Assembly (NCBI GenBank): GCA_022393335.1
Contig: JAJEKB010021013.1
Span: 349,522-413,521 of the forward strand
Direction of reading: 5' to 3'
Length of the DNA stretch: 64,000 nucleotides
DNA from: Macrotrachela quadricornifera
Taxonomy: Eukaryota; Rotifera; Eurotatoria; Philodinida; Philodinidae
Of the stretch, positions 11,745-23,423 are shown in pieces. Within the stretch, counting starts at the first letter, position 1; every line of letters starts with the position of its first letter. The notes under the pieces are model-generated. The model searched no databases. It saw only the letters and a list, made by a program, of their open reading frames with translations, and was not told where the DNA came from. The translations under genes were made by a program, and so were the position numbers.

Positions 11745-12292
11745 TTAATAGCTATGAAAACTGACAGCAAAAAGTTCAACAGCCGTATTTTGAGGTCGAC
11801 CAATGACATCGCTCACCAGATAAAGACGTGGATTTGTTGGACAATAAGCGAAGTCAAATATCTCAGAGTCGAATGAAATAGCATCTTGTGCACGACGGAA
11901 GCCTCTCTTCAGCTTTATATCGCGAACTCCTCCAGCGCATTCAGTCCACAACCACACCATAAAGGGAACCCCATCTTGTGTGAAATCATAACGACTATGG
12001 ATAGAAACCATAACAGAAATAAGTCGAGCAGTAGATGGAAAGATATTGTTCAGTGGAAACGAGGCTTGCACCAGCGTGTTGAAAGCGAATCTTCCAATGA
12101 AGGGTGGTGAAATTCCTGGCTGCACCAAATGATTGTATGATTTTTCCAAGCCTATGAATGAAACTCTGAATTAAGCTCTAAAAAACCGTGCATACCTACG
12201 TGGTGATCGCGAAAATGTATTATTTAATCCAGTATTTACACTGATGTACGAAACAAAGTACAACGATCTGTGTAATCCTCCTCTTTGTTCGT
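11745..12292 (-). CDS. Unknown protein, two 3' exons, 5' end unresolved
   Basis: Exon 12200-12292 (after acceptor TTTACAAG) joins through a 48-bp intron (12152-12199, GTAGGT...CATAG) to exon 11745-12151. The phase matches (phase 1: C|GC) and the frame is then open to the stop at 11745. The joined tail reads SYISVNTGLNNTFSRSPR|LEKSYNHLVQPG, followed by about 120 residues rich in beta-type sequence (ARLISVMVSIHSRYDF, PFMVWLWTECAG, PRLYLVSDVIG, ELFAVSFHSY). No ATG precedes it in frame; a TAA sits just upstream of each exon, so more 5' exons are needed. I do not recognise the family. The regular strand pattern suggests a compact beta domain, possibly extracellular. The consistent splice phases and balanced composition are the reasons to call a gene. 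Confidence 0.5.
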
Positions 12293-14639
12293 CTTGTAAA
12301 GGGAAATTTCTTTATATGGCAAAGCGATAATGGTAATTAGTGAGTGAAATGAAACGGTTTATGATATTAATAAATCAAAAAGCGTATATGAAAGAGTTTA
12401 TTAATCTCATAAATCCTTTTGAAGGGTTTATTATTGTATACCCATTTTTTTCAGTGTATATTTCACACAATACGCAAGCTATTTGCACTTGATAAGAAAT
12501 GTTATCGTTTCATAACATCGAAACAAAACGCTATTTTTCTCCGCTGTCATGACGCTTAGCTCAAGTGGATTGTGCGACGTCGTCTCTCGTTCTCCTTATT
12601 CTTACCTTGCAGGCGTCATCCAATTTTGTTACTCTATTTAATGTGAAGCCCACACTGTAATTGATACGATGAAACGCCCCAAAACGTATGTAGGAAGCAG
12701 CACACTGTAAAAAATGAAGCGTAGAATCAGGAGTCGCAGTAGGAGGGTATGATAAAGAAGGATTTTACGAAGGAATTTGTTTAAAAAAAAAGAAGGACAT
12801 TCGAACAGAAGAAGGAAAGGGAGGAAAAGAAGGAATTTTTTTGCAGTAAAGCGTTGTAACGAATATATTGTGTACGACGTTCATTAAGAAACGATAGAAA
12901 TGAGCTCAGGCGAGTAAAGTAATTTTTGAATCATTACCTTGTCACGTTACGAGACCGTTCTCTCGGTTTTTTACTGAATCCAAACAGAGAACGAATTTCA
13001 AAGATGAACAGTCGTTTCCTCAGTCACGCAATATCCGTGCATGTTGTTGTCGTCCGCATGTCTCAATGACTCTTTCGGTAGTTTTACAGGTCATACATAT
13101 CCCTCACTAGAGCCTGTCGAGTCCTACGCGTATCTAAATTCAAACGAATTTGGATCCCGTTGGGCTTTTAAAAGTTTGTGTGAACTGAGTCCAAGCTCAG
13201 GTTTGGAAATTCTTAGACTCGATAGGTTCAACCTCTCATCTACATGCGTTGCTATGCTGTGCAAAGATTGTGAAAATTCGTGTATGATCGAATCTATCCT
13301 TTAATGGGGTGTCAAATATGTGCAGTAGCATCCTTGTTCTGTGCCTCTAAAATAGGTAGCACAATGCATAGTGGCCATTTCCATCTGCACTTTCACATAT
13401 AGCGGGAGTGGAACGAAAAGTTAGTCTAAATACCATCCCCACCTTGATGTGACAACTCGAAGATGATTCAAAGTTAAGTTTACTGGATAACTTAGCTTTT
13501 AGTGCTCAAAGTTGAATTTAACTCAACACTATCTTTCTACTTGTAAAAACATATTTTCTATCACCCGATATTTCTGATATATCCCAGCTGCTTCAAAATG
13601 CCCTACGACTTCAGCGAACCAGACGCACTTTTTCGAGTTCTCTCTCTGAATAGGGCTTCTGTGTGAGTTATGTGATTTTTACGTCCTCCATCGAGTTGGG
13701 TTAACTAGAAAAGTTTCCAGTTTCTTGATCAATGTACACTGTACCATATACTTTTCAAGTTTGCCGATAAATACAGAGTTCAATTATGATTTTTAAGTCT
13801 TTCGACCAGAACACTCAAAAGTCGCCGCTAAAATTTGAACTCAATTGAAAAAGTAGAAAAACATATTAAAAACTATAGTTCGAGCGAGAAGACCCAAGGC
13901 CATATATGATACTGGTTGACTAACTTAATTGACGTAGAAAATTGGACGTTGATTTACAGTTGCGCTGAAATTAACTTACACGTGCCATCTCCGTTCTCGT
14001 CCGCATGCGCTGTCTCGCGTACTACTGAGTGTTATTTGCTTTTCTGCTGATTTCCATCAACAACGATGTCAATAAAAACTGTGCATGTTTTGTTCTACTG
14101 AGTGACAATCTCAATCGATACGTGATGGAAGGCTACTCGCGTAGACATCTATAAAACCAGGGTTATAATATAATCCAGCGTCGGATATGCTTCGTCAATG
14201 AGTATGTCAGACATTTTTAGCAGTGATCGAATTCCAGAGAAGCACCATCTTGCGCATCTCACTCTGAATATGGGTGCCACGCAAGTTGAAGTCTCATATA
14301 CGTACCTTATTCCAAGCCTACGGCCTTTTCGTTAGACTTATGGTAAATTAAACATTTTCTGGAGTTCTGAGTCCTCCCAATTAGTGTTGGACAGCGACTA
14401 GGTAATGCTAATAACTTGTTTTCGATGCTTCTGAGAGTCTGTACGTATAAAAAGTGAAAAAGAAGGAAAGAAGGAGCTCTGCGAGGCCTGTTCAGGCAGC
14501 ATCCTAAAAGTTTTAATAATTGAATAGTCGAAAACTCGAGTCCTCGACCACTAAAAGATAAAAACTCGAGTAAAACTTTAATACTCGAACCGAGTTAACG
14601 AGTTGTACACTACTGCGATTTATCTGAAAATATTTTTGA
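12293..14639. other. Long spacer without a supported gene
   Basis: Only short frames occur. The 87-codon plus frame at 13041-13304 has no domain and no splice context that convinced me. The 5' exons of the gene at 11745-12292 should lie here on the minus strand but could not be located. Around 14520-14600, short pieces containing ACTCGAGT occur repeatedly in both orientations. Confidence 0.4.
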
Positions 14640-15189
14640 AGATACCTACAACCATATCTCATAGGTAATTTTCAGCTTTTTCAAAAATCTCACTTTCCTT
14701 TTTTTTTTAAAAAATACGTAAAGGTTTTTCCCAGAACCAGGTTTTTGACCTTCCGAACTCTACAAACCCGGATGGAGGTATCAGAAATGAAAACCGACGA
14801 TTTTACCTCTGGAGAATAGTTCAAAGTATCGATGGTAAAAATTTCAGCTCAATAGGACGAAGTTAAAGGAAGGTTGCCCGGTGCACAATTCAGTCCCGTA
14901 CATGGAAAGCTAGTTTTGAGGAAAATGAAAAATAAGTTTGGAAACAGTCTGATTTTTTTTAACATTTTTATGAACGACTTTTCATGTAGAATCCACTGAG
15001 CACATTAAAAAATTTTTTTTTAGTAGAAGCTTTTAGTGGGCAGCCGATAGCAATTGAAAGACAGAACCGATCGAGATCATTTAAATGGCAATCGAAACAC
15101 CAACACATGGTCTATCTACAGCGCATATAAACAAAACAAGAATGTCCAAAAAGTTCGATAAAAAAAAAGAGGGAGGGACGTACCCTTAA
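14640..15189 (+). repeat. Dispersed repeat, copy A (partner at 57344-57834)
   Basis: From GATACCTACAACCATATCTC to GTACCCTTAA this segment matches 57344-57834 in the same orientation over nearly its whole length, with substitutions and small indels. Copy A has about 50 extra bases near 15001-15090. There is no open frame. It is an unclassified interspersed repeat, probably a non-autonomous element. Confidence 0.75.
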
Positions 15190-17487
15190 TATACAATGAA
15201 AATGAAAGAAATGAGTTCGCTTAAACTTTTGTCATTTATTGTACGCTATATACTATGCAACATAATCATGTGTATGAAATAAAAGAAAAAAAACCCGATA
15301 TTTTTATTGTACAAATTCATTATAACATTTACAAGATTTATTTAGATTAACTACTGAATATTTTGTATTTGTGATATAGAACTTAAACTATATGTGTACT
15401 AATTATAATCAATTGGCTTAGCTCAATATAAACATGTGTAGAATGTAAACGATGATAAAATTGGGTAAGATGTATTTTTGATATCCAACAATTTTCTGTC
15501 ATCAACTCTATTAAATTATTTGGAATATGAAAAGGAAAATATATTACATACTCCATTTGGTTGCAGTAGTTGTTATTGGTTGCGTCATGGTTGAAGTAGT
15601 TATTTCTGATCGTCTTGTAGTTAACCTGATTGTTGCTCTTGTTCTTAATCCTTTAGTGATTAATAGAAAAGAAAAATATGTGATCACTACATCATCATTC
15701 TATGTTTGATATTGAGCATTTCGAGAAGCAACTCGAAGTACAATTAATTTTCGAAATCTGTAATAATCGAAGAACTCGAACGAAACTTTCTTCGGATCCT
15801 GGTAGTTTTAAAGAGCATTCGAATCATTTACATATTGATATGTCCATTTATATAAGATACTCCTTTACATTTTTTTTTGTACATGTTCAAGAATTTTTCG
15901 GAGAAATGCCATATTTTTACTAGTAACAGTACACATACAATGCTAGTTTTTTTTTTATTTAAGCATTATGTATTATGATAATTACGATTATGGAGTATGT
16001 TTTTCGTTCAGAATATAGCAAATGAATAGTCCTACAAATGATTCATTTAAAGTACATATAGCTTGCGGTTTTAATTATTAAATAGTTTATCTATCAAAAC
16101 ATTATTGGAGTAACGCTCATGATATAACAATAATAAATGGCTCAGAATTATTATTATATGCAAAAGCAAATGTTTAAATTATCATCAATAGAGGCTATAT
16201 AAGTGAATAATTTATAATCACTTCAAAAAAAGAATATTTAGGATTTGAACTAACACTTGAAGAGAAAGATATTAATTGTACGATATACAGTAAAAGATTT
16301 GCTATTGAAAATACAATCTGAAATGTTAAAAAAGTCTGTCATTTTAGGAGGTATTTACAAATGGCATATTCGCAATTCTTGTAAAATTATCAAAATTGTA
16401 CATGTTATTTGCACTCTAAGTGATCGCTATTTGATTAGATATTCTATTCGTAGACAAAGTATATAATACCTTATCGCTCCGGCCAACCATCGGTCACCCT
16501 CGCGACAGGAAGGTTTTAACTCAGAAAAAATAAAGATAACTATCTCTGAAATCGAAAGTGTGCTACTGACAGATTATGAAACAGGTAGCAAGCTCTGCAA
16601 CACGGTGTTCACGAATGACACGAGCTGTATCTGTCGTCTCTCAACTGCTTAAAAACAGATTTCTCGACTAATTTTATCAAAAAAATTTAGTTTTCAATTT
16701 TTTTAGATTTCATTTTTGTTTGAAAAATATAAGTAAATTCTAATATGATTTTATAGTCAGAGTGAAACTGGCATACTCGAAAGAGAGAACTGTCTTTGTT
16801 CTACTGTTGGATGAGAAAAAAGACACATTTTTATAGTGATGATTTGAAATTGGGAAGTCTCAGACTTTCCCGATTAGAACATCAAAAAAAAGACGAAATT
16901 CCGTAACGATTGAAATTCCGTAACGGACATTATTTGATGTTTTATATTCAATGCAATTCTGCTTGTTAAGAAATGAGCTGATATTCTAAGAGCTTGTGGA
17001 AAGCTGAACAACTTATGCATAGAACGTCTATTTCTATGCCACTTTATTTCTTCGAAAAACGTTAAACTCTACGCTCACCCTAAAAAAATTTCCATTTTTT
17101 GAAATTCCGTAACAGTCAATGTTTGATGAATGACTTACTTGTGGCTAGAGAGGAATCGATAAAACTTTTACTGATAATAGGTCTCAACGATCTCTATCTA
17201 TAATAAAAATTTCAGAAAGTTTGCTTTTACTATTGGGAGGATACAGATGTTGTAATGCGAAAAAATGAAATTCCGTAGCACGTGGCCATGGCGTTATCTG
17301 TAATTTTCATTCAACTCGTTCTTACTAAAAATTTTGCTTTATCACCTAATATGGTTTTGAAAAACCGAAAACAAGTTGAAGTATATCTTATGTCTGATAT
17401 AAAAAAGCTCTCGTTGAATGATTGTAAAATGATTTTGATTGTCGTGATTATCATAATAGGTAGTACCCAAATAAAAATAAGTTCTTA
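15190..17487. other. Spacer with weak coding traces and a GAAATTCCGTAAC cluster
   Basis: Small frames at 15527-15709, 15702-15923 and 16257-16466 (for example EYLGFELTLEEKDINCTIYSKRF) may be debris of an old gene, but I cannot name it. The motif GAAATTCCGTAAC occurs at about 16895, 16911 and 17100, and as GAAATTCCGTAGC at 17267. This pattern suggests remains of one or more small inverted-repeat elements. Confidence 0.35.
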
Positions 17488-18107
17488 CGAGGAAACCGTC
17501 CCAAGTGTCCCCGCCCGATTTCGGTCGTTTACGTGCCAGTCGATAGAGGACATCGAGCTGGTAAAAAGCCTAAATGGATTTGCGCTGAGTCCTCTTTCTC
17601 CAAAAGTTATGACGGTTTTACTAGATTTTCTACCTATGGCAGCGGGACGCCAAAAAGATCAAACAAACGAATTTCGAATTGAGATTTTACCCATATATAG
17701 GTCTAATGACCCTTAGAATATCCTGAAAGTTTCAGCCAAAAAGAATGTTTTTTACTCGAGATATTGAGTTTTCGAGTAAACTCAATTTTTGTGATATATC
17801 TGTGGCGAACGACTATTTCACAGAAATTCAATATCTCGAGTAAGGAACGTTCTTTTTGGCTGAAACTTTCAGGATATTCTAAGGGTCATTAGACCTATAT
17901 ATGGGTAAAATCTCAATTCGAAATTCGTTTGTTTGATTTTTTTGGCGTCCCGCTGCCATAGGTAGAAAATCTAGTAAAACCGTCATAACTTTTGGAGAAA
18001 GAGGACTCAGCGCAAATCCATTTAGGCTTTTTACCAGCTCGATGTCCTCTATCGACTGGCACGTAAACGACCGAAATCGGGCGGGGACACTTGGGACGAT
18101 TTCCTCG
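17488..18107. mobile_element. 620-bp near-perfect palindrome (foldback MITE), TTA target duplication
   Basis: The left arm starts CGAGGAAACCGTCCCAAGTG and the right arm ends with its complement (CACTTGGGACGATTTCCTCG). The arms are about 275-280 bp and match almost base for base, around a loop of roughly 60 bp centred near 17800. TTA flanks both sides (17485-17487 and 18108-18110), like the 3-bp target site of PIF/Harbinger elements. The open frame at 17282-17716 is only a by-product of the arm. Confidence 0.85.
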
Positions 18108-18110
18108 TTA

Positions 18111-20911
18111 GCATGGCGCTTGTGCTATAAATAGTAAAAATATAGCATTTCCTCGGAAAAAACTTGAAGCAGTATAAAAAAGCAGAGAAAGTAATAGAAT
18201 ATCCTATCTAATTGATCACTCTTATGTTCGACATTGTCTAACATTGGATATCAATTTTGCGATATTTTCAATCATACAACAGCATATTTTCGCAGATTGA
18301 TAAGCTATAACTATTTTTTTTGATATATACTTAATTAGAATTATTGATTGAATTGACAATTTGGTAATAAATCTCGCAGTCAAATGATATTCAATAAGTT
18401 CTAGTAATTGTTAAAATGTTTCATTTCTCTTAATACGAAAAATAATTCTTTACTTTAGATTTGCAAGAATTTATGGGGATTTATCTGTAAAAAATTCTGA
18501 AATAGTTTCATTTATGAACTACTAGAAATATATTTGAAATTATTGCCATAGACGTATCAGTTGACCTACCAGTCATAATTTGTTCTTCCAGGTGTGATGT
18601 TATTGTGTTTTCTAAAAAAATAAAGTAACTATTTTTCAAATTGAAATAAAAATATTTTTATTAATAATTTACTCAGCAAAGTCATTTAAAGGAAGAGCAA
18701 CTAATATTTGCAAAAGATTGATCTTAATCCTTTGGAGGCGGGATTTTTTTTCTGTGTATATCTTTATAAATCAATCTGAATTCCTATTCTACAAAAATAT
18801 TTTTATGAAAACGCGTCTTTAGAAATTTTTCAAAGTGTGATATAATTCAACATGCGTAAAATCACCTTGCCATATTCCAGTAGAGACAAGAACGTTTTTT
18901 GCAGGATTTTAGACCAGTAAAATTTTCCCTGGAAATCAATTGTGTTAGATTTATTATTCACTATTGATTATTGGAAAAAATAATCTAATTATAATATGAA
19001 CTATACCAAAAATGTCTCTAATAAATGATTTAACAAAAACTAATCTCGTATAGGAATCTTTGTTTCCAAATACCATAGAATCATCATAGTCCCTTAAGTG
19101 GCCAACCATTCCTCAAGGGTTAAATTTCAGGACTAAAAAATGCAGAACTAATGCTCAGGTTTTTAAGATTCTAAACCCGTATTCTTTTATTTGGAAGTTA
19201 TTTTAGTAATTAAATTCAAAGTTTTTCTATCCATTTTTGTTAATGTTTCTGTTTCATATTGTTTTCATATATATGTTAATCAAAAAGCGTCAACAAATCA
19301 ACCGGGCATCATTATTTTATTTCTACCCATTTTTTTGAGATCGAACTTTGTTGAATTTCCTTCTTACATAATTGAAATACGTATTCATTTCTAAATATTT
19401 GACAATCTCGAGTGTAACCATTTTTTAACCCTTGGATTATCATAATGTTTAGTAAATCTCTTAAAAGGTATTATACTAACAAAAACTTGCCCTATTTATC
19501 TCCTATATTTTCATAACAATCCATTTTTGCTGTCATATACTACTAAAACAGAGTAGAATTTTTGTGTCGTGTATCAAGAATGCAAAAGATGACGCAAGTG
19601 AGTTAGAAGACAGTTCGAAATTTGTATAATGTATACAGTCGATTAAACGGAGTTATGTTTGATAGACTGCGCTTTATTAGAATATATCCATTTTTCGATA
19701 GGAAAAAGTTTAAGATAAGCCTATATTTCGCTAGAACCTTAAAAGCTTTATAAAATGATGTCCAAAACCAGAGCCGTAAAAATTTCAGTATGAGATTTCT
19801 TTTGTAGAATAGTCGAGCACATACAATCATATTTTCTAAATTATACCATCACCAATTTTTCTTATTGATTGTTGTTAACAATATCTTTTCTATTCACTGA
19901 ATGGTTTTGTATATTCAAGGTTAAACTGAAACTTGACGAAAAGAAATCGTTAGTATAGAAGTTTTGAGAAAAATACTCTGTTCGACATTCGAAAGCCATC
20001 AGATGATTAACGAGGAAAGGTCCTCAAATGTCATCTTCTGATCGATCTGATATTTTTCCTTCAAGTAGAATCTGTTGAAACTAGATGAAGATCTAAAGAA
20101 TACGAATCCTTGATCTCTTAGTCAAGAGTTATAATTATTTTAGTGAATTTTCGACCTTTGGCTATGCATGTACGAAAAAAAAATTCTTCTTGGCAATGGA
20201 TCTGTTTGTCATATCAATGAGTGAGACTGACCATATTTGGGTTAACTTATCAGCTTTAATAAAAAAAACTATCAGATACAAAATACTATCTGGTAATAGC
20301 GTGCTCAGATGGAATTATTAATATTTTAATACATTGACAAATTAAGTATACAAAGTGTTTCATTAGTCTTAAAATGTGACAAAATTTGTCTATGTGCACA
20401 CATACAACAATGTCTAGTCATTATGTTTCCGTATCAGTTTCGAGTACTCGTGACAGATTTTCAAATGATATAATGTTCAATAATATTGTCTTCGGTAATA
20501 ATAAAAATATAAACATGATAATATAATGATGAATTTTTCGAAATCGGCATATAAGATTGTGTTAAAAAGATTTTATAACAAAGTGTCGAATATATTAATA
20601 TAGGAAATAATGTAATTAATAACTAGTTATCTCAATCGTTTATTCGACGCTCATTACAAGCTATTGGGCATATATTGAGTCCAACAATATGTTCAACGAG
20701 TGACGTGAATTGGATAAAATACATGAACACCTGGTATGTGTCACGAAAAACAACATGTTATGTACAAAACGAAAAAAAAGGTTTCTTATTACTAGTAGTT
20801 CCCATTTTTTTACTCAAAATAATTATTCAGTGAATAGATAGATTGATCATTGGAGTAGTAGCATTTGATCAAACTTAAAATGAACAATCTATCATTTTCA
20901 CACATTCATGT
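18111..20911. other. Long AT-rich spacer, nothing supported
   Basis: No domain, RNA gene or clear repeat was found. Frames at 19191-19394 (plus) and 19603-19830 (minus) are short and hydrophobic/low complexity, and are judged chance. Confidence 0.45.
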
Positions 20912-21258
20912 CAGAGTCCGACTTGGGTCGGGCCATACCTCGGACCGGGTCGGGTCAGAAAAAATATTTTCATCTCGGGCCGGGTCGGGTCGGGTTTCAC
21001 TAAGTCGGGTCGGGTCGGATCAACTCGAGTTTTACTAAAGTCGGGTCGGGTTATGAAAACAAATTCGAAATAATATTGTTATAGTAATGATTCTATATTA
21101 CGAAATATAAAGAATACAAATAGTGAACAACATATCCTTTATTTTCAAGGTGAAGTAATAGAAAGGAAAGAAATCGATTAAGAGATTATATTCTCAGAGA
21201 AAAAGGAAGAACAACAATCAGTGCGTGTAAATGTGTATGTGTATGTTACTGAAAAGAG

Positions 21259-21405
21259 CAGGCATCCCACTGGTTCCTTAAAAAAGATGCGGATCTGACC
21301 ACGTAGTATATGAATTAAGTTCACATATCAACGTAATATGCGAACTTAGTTCATATATTATGTGGTCAGATCCGCCTCTTTTTTGAGGGTCCAGTGGGAT
21401 GCCTG
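21259..21405. mobile_element. 147-bp hAT-type MITE nested in the hAT element
   Basis: The 15-bp perfect terminal inverted repeats CAGGCATCCCACTGG are followed by longer imperfect arms (GCGGATCTGACCACRTARTATATGAA). The insertion is flanked by a perfect 8-bp duplication GAAAAGAG (21251-21258 and 21406-21413). The nesting shows it arrived after the host hAT copy. Confidence 0.9.
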
Positions 21406-21684
21406 GAAAAGAGTATCACAAAAAAACAAGATGAATTAACACAATATCTGAGATTCGATCATCGTGAAAATGATACAAATGATATACTCGGTTTTTGGAA
21501 GTCAGTGGCCGATTCTTTACCAAATTTAGCAAAAGTTGCATCACTAATCCTGATTGTATCTGGTACATCGGCAAGTGTTGAACACTCGTTCAGCACTGCT
21601 GAACAAATCATTTCCGAACGTCGATCAAACATTTCACCAGACGTAGTAAATGACATTATTTTTTTCGATCCGCAAAAAAGATGA
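21406..21684 (+). pseudogene. hAT transposase C-terminal dimerisation domain (remnant)
   Basis: The frame reads EKSITKKQDELTQYLRFDHREN, then ILGFWKSVADSLPNLAKVAS, SASVEHSFSTAEQIISERRSNIS and VVNDIIFF to the stop. This is the hATC dimerisation region, with the W and the SVE/FS-T block expected of the family. The BED finger and RNase H-like core are absent, removed by the internal deletion, and a MITE sits immediately upstream. An ATG inside the MITE extends the frame to 21394 but is not original. Confidence 0.8.
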
Positions 21685-21913
21685 AAAAAAAAGAAATGAA
21701 TAAAAGACAAGAATAAGAGAAAAGAGAAAAAACTTTCAGAAACATATTTATATAGCATCAGAATCAATTAGATCATAAAAATGTATTTGGATTCGGCTCG
21801 GGTCGGGTCGGGTCATGCTATTGTCGGGTCATCACGGGTTGGGTTAGGAAATGGAGAAGTCGGGTCGGGTCGGGTCAACAAAAAAGTGACCCATGTCGAA
21901 CTCTGATTCATGT

Positions 21914-23423
21914 ATCATATAAACGTAACTCAAACATTGCGTTATATAGTTATTTCATTTAGCCATAGAAGATCGCATCAGAAACATTAAAGCCTTTGTG
22001 GAAATAAAAACGCGTATGAATTGCCACTTTTCAAGGAGCCCTATGCACTCTCATGACGCAATGTTGATTTAGAAGGTCGCTTATTCAGGCAAAACGCTTG
22101 CATCTAAGTAAACGATTGGGTGCACGCTTTATCACTTATACATTTTTACAAAAGCTCTCAAGTTTGTACTATTATAGAAAAAAGTCGCTATCGTAAATAC
22201 AATAGTTGACCTAGATAAAATTGATGTTTTTCTTATCTGATATAGTCAGATAAAAGCTTTCATTTTATTTAAACTATTTTAGGTTTCTTGAGTAGTCTAA
22301 TGGGGAAATCATAACTTTTATTACAGTTACAATTGACATAAAAAATTATCTTCAAACACTTTGCTGCTCTAAGAGAATAACGTCGATTGGATTTTTTTAT
22401 TTAGTTTTAAAGGAATACCATCGAATTAAACAATGTATAAAAATTCTGCTAATAATCCCTTTGGAAAGTCTTACGTTCTTATTTTCACTCTATTTATATT
22501 GCATATATAACTGATTTTTCTCTTAGTCTCACTCTATCAATGTGTTCTATAACACTTTCTTCTGTAACATATTTCCTGTTGATGAATTCTATGTAACATT
22601 GTTTTCTGTTATCATTATCCGCACTCCCATCTGTCAAAAGTTATCGTTCCTCATTTATGACTATTTTACAGTAAAATGTGTGACTCATTTAAAATTTATA
22701 GTTTAATCAAGATAAATGTTTGATTGTCTTTGACTATTTCATAAATAACGTTTTGTTTTCAATTATTTTCATTTATTTTCCAGGGACATCAAGTTCTCAA
22801 ACTTTTATTTACATTCAAACTCAAATTAGATAACTTATGAACTTCTAAAAAAGTTATCTGAAAGGTATGTATATATCAGATTCTTTTATATCAATATGTA
22901 CAAGAATATTTGACATAATGAGATTCGATATGAAAGATCTGGAAAAAACATATCTGTTAGAAAAAGGAATCGTAAATTCCCATTTCATTTTTTAATAAAC
23001 ATATGAATAAGAGGAAATGTTTTCTTTTTTTTTCATACGTTAAATATTTAAATGATAAAATAATGTAATTTGAAGATTAATAAGAATAGTAGGTACTAAA
23101 ATTTTTAAATATTAACTGTTGTCAAGTCAACACCTAACTTTTATTGTATTTCATTTGAAAAGCATTTTATAAATTTAATATATTTGTTGCTATTACAACT
23201 CTTTTTTTTTTATTATTCATTCATTATTTTTCACAATTGGAGATTTGATTTTTAACTTTTTAATAAAACCTATTATTCATATGGCTGATCAATAATTTCA
23301 GATTGATTAGAATTTCAATGTAGAAATGCAAACAATTAATTCTATTACAAATAATCGATTCATTTTATATAGATTAGATCAAATTGGAGTGTAATGTAGG
23401 TATCATTTATCAAAGAAAGAATA
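21914..23423. other. AT-rich spacer, nothing supported
   Basis: No open frame with a domain and no RNA gene was seen. It is T- and A-tract-rich throughout. Confidence 0.45.

Larger units (their letters stand above)
20912..21905. mobile_element. Internally deleted hAT element with 8-bp target duplication
   Basis: The ends CAGAGTCCGACTTGGGTC and (reverse complement) CAGAGTTCGACATGGGTC are flanked by a perfect 8-bp duplication ATTCATGT at 20904-20911 and 21906-21913, diagnostic of hAT. Both subterminal regions (20925-21050 and 21795-21880) carry many GGGTC/CGGGTC pentamers, probably transposase-binding arrays. Only the last part of a transposase remains inside, so it is non-autonomous. Confidence 0.9.

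Noticed and set aside
17282..17716. 144-codon ORF as a gene
   Set aside because: Its second half is one arm of the 620-bp palindrome and its start has no coding character.
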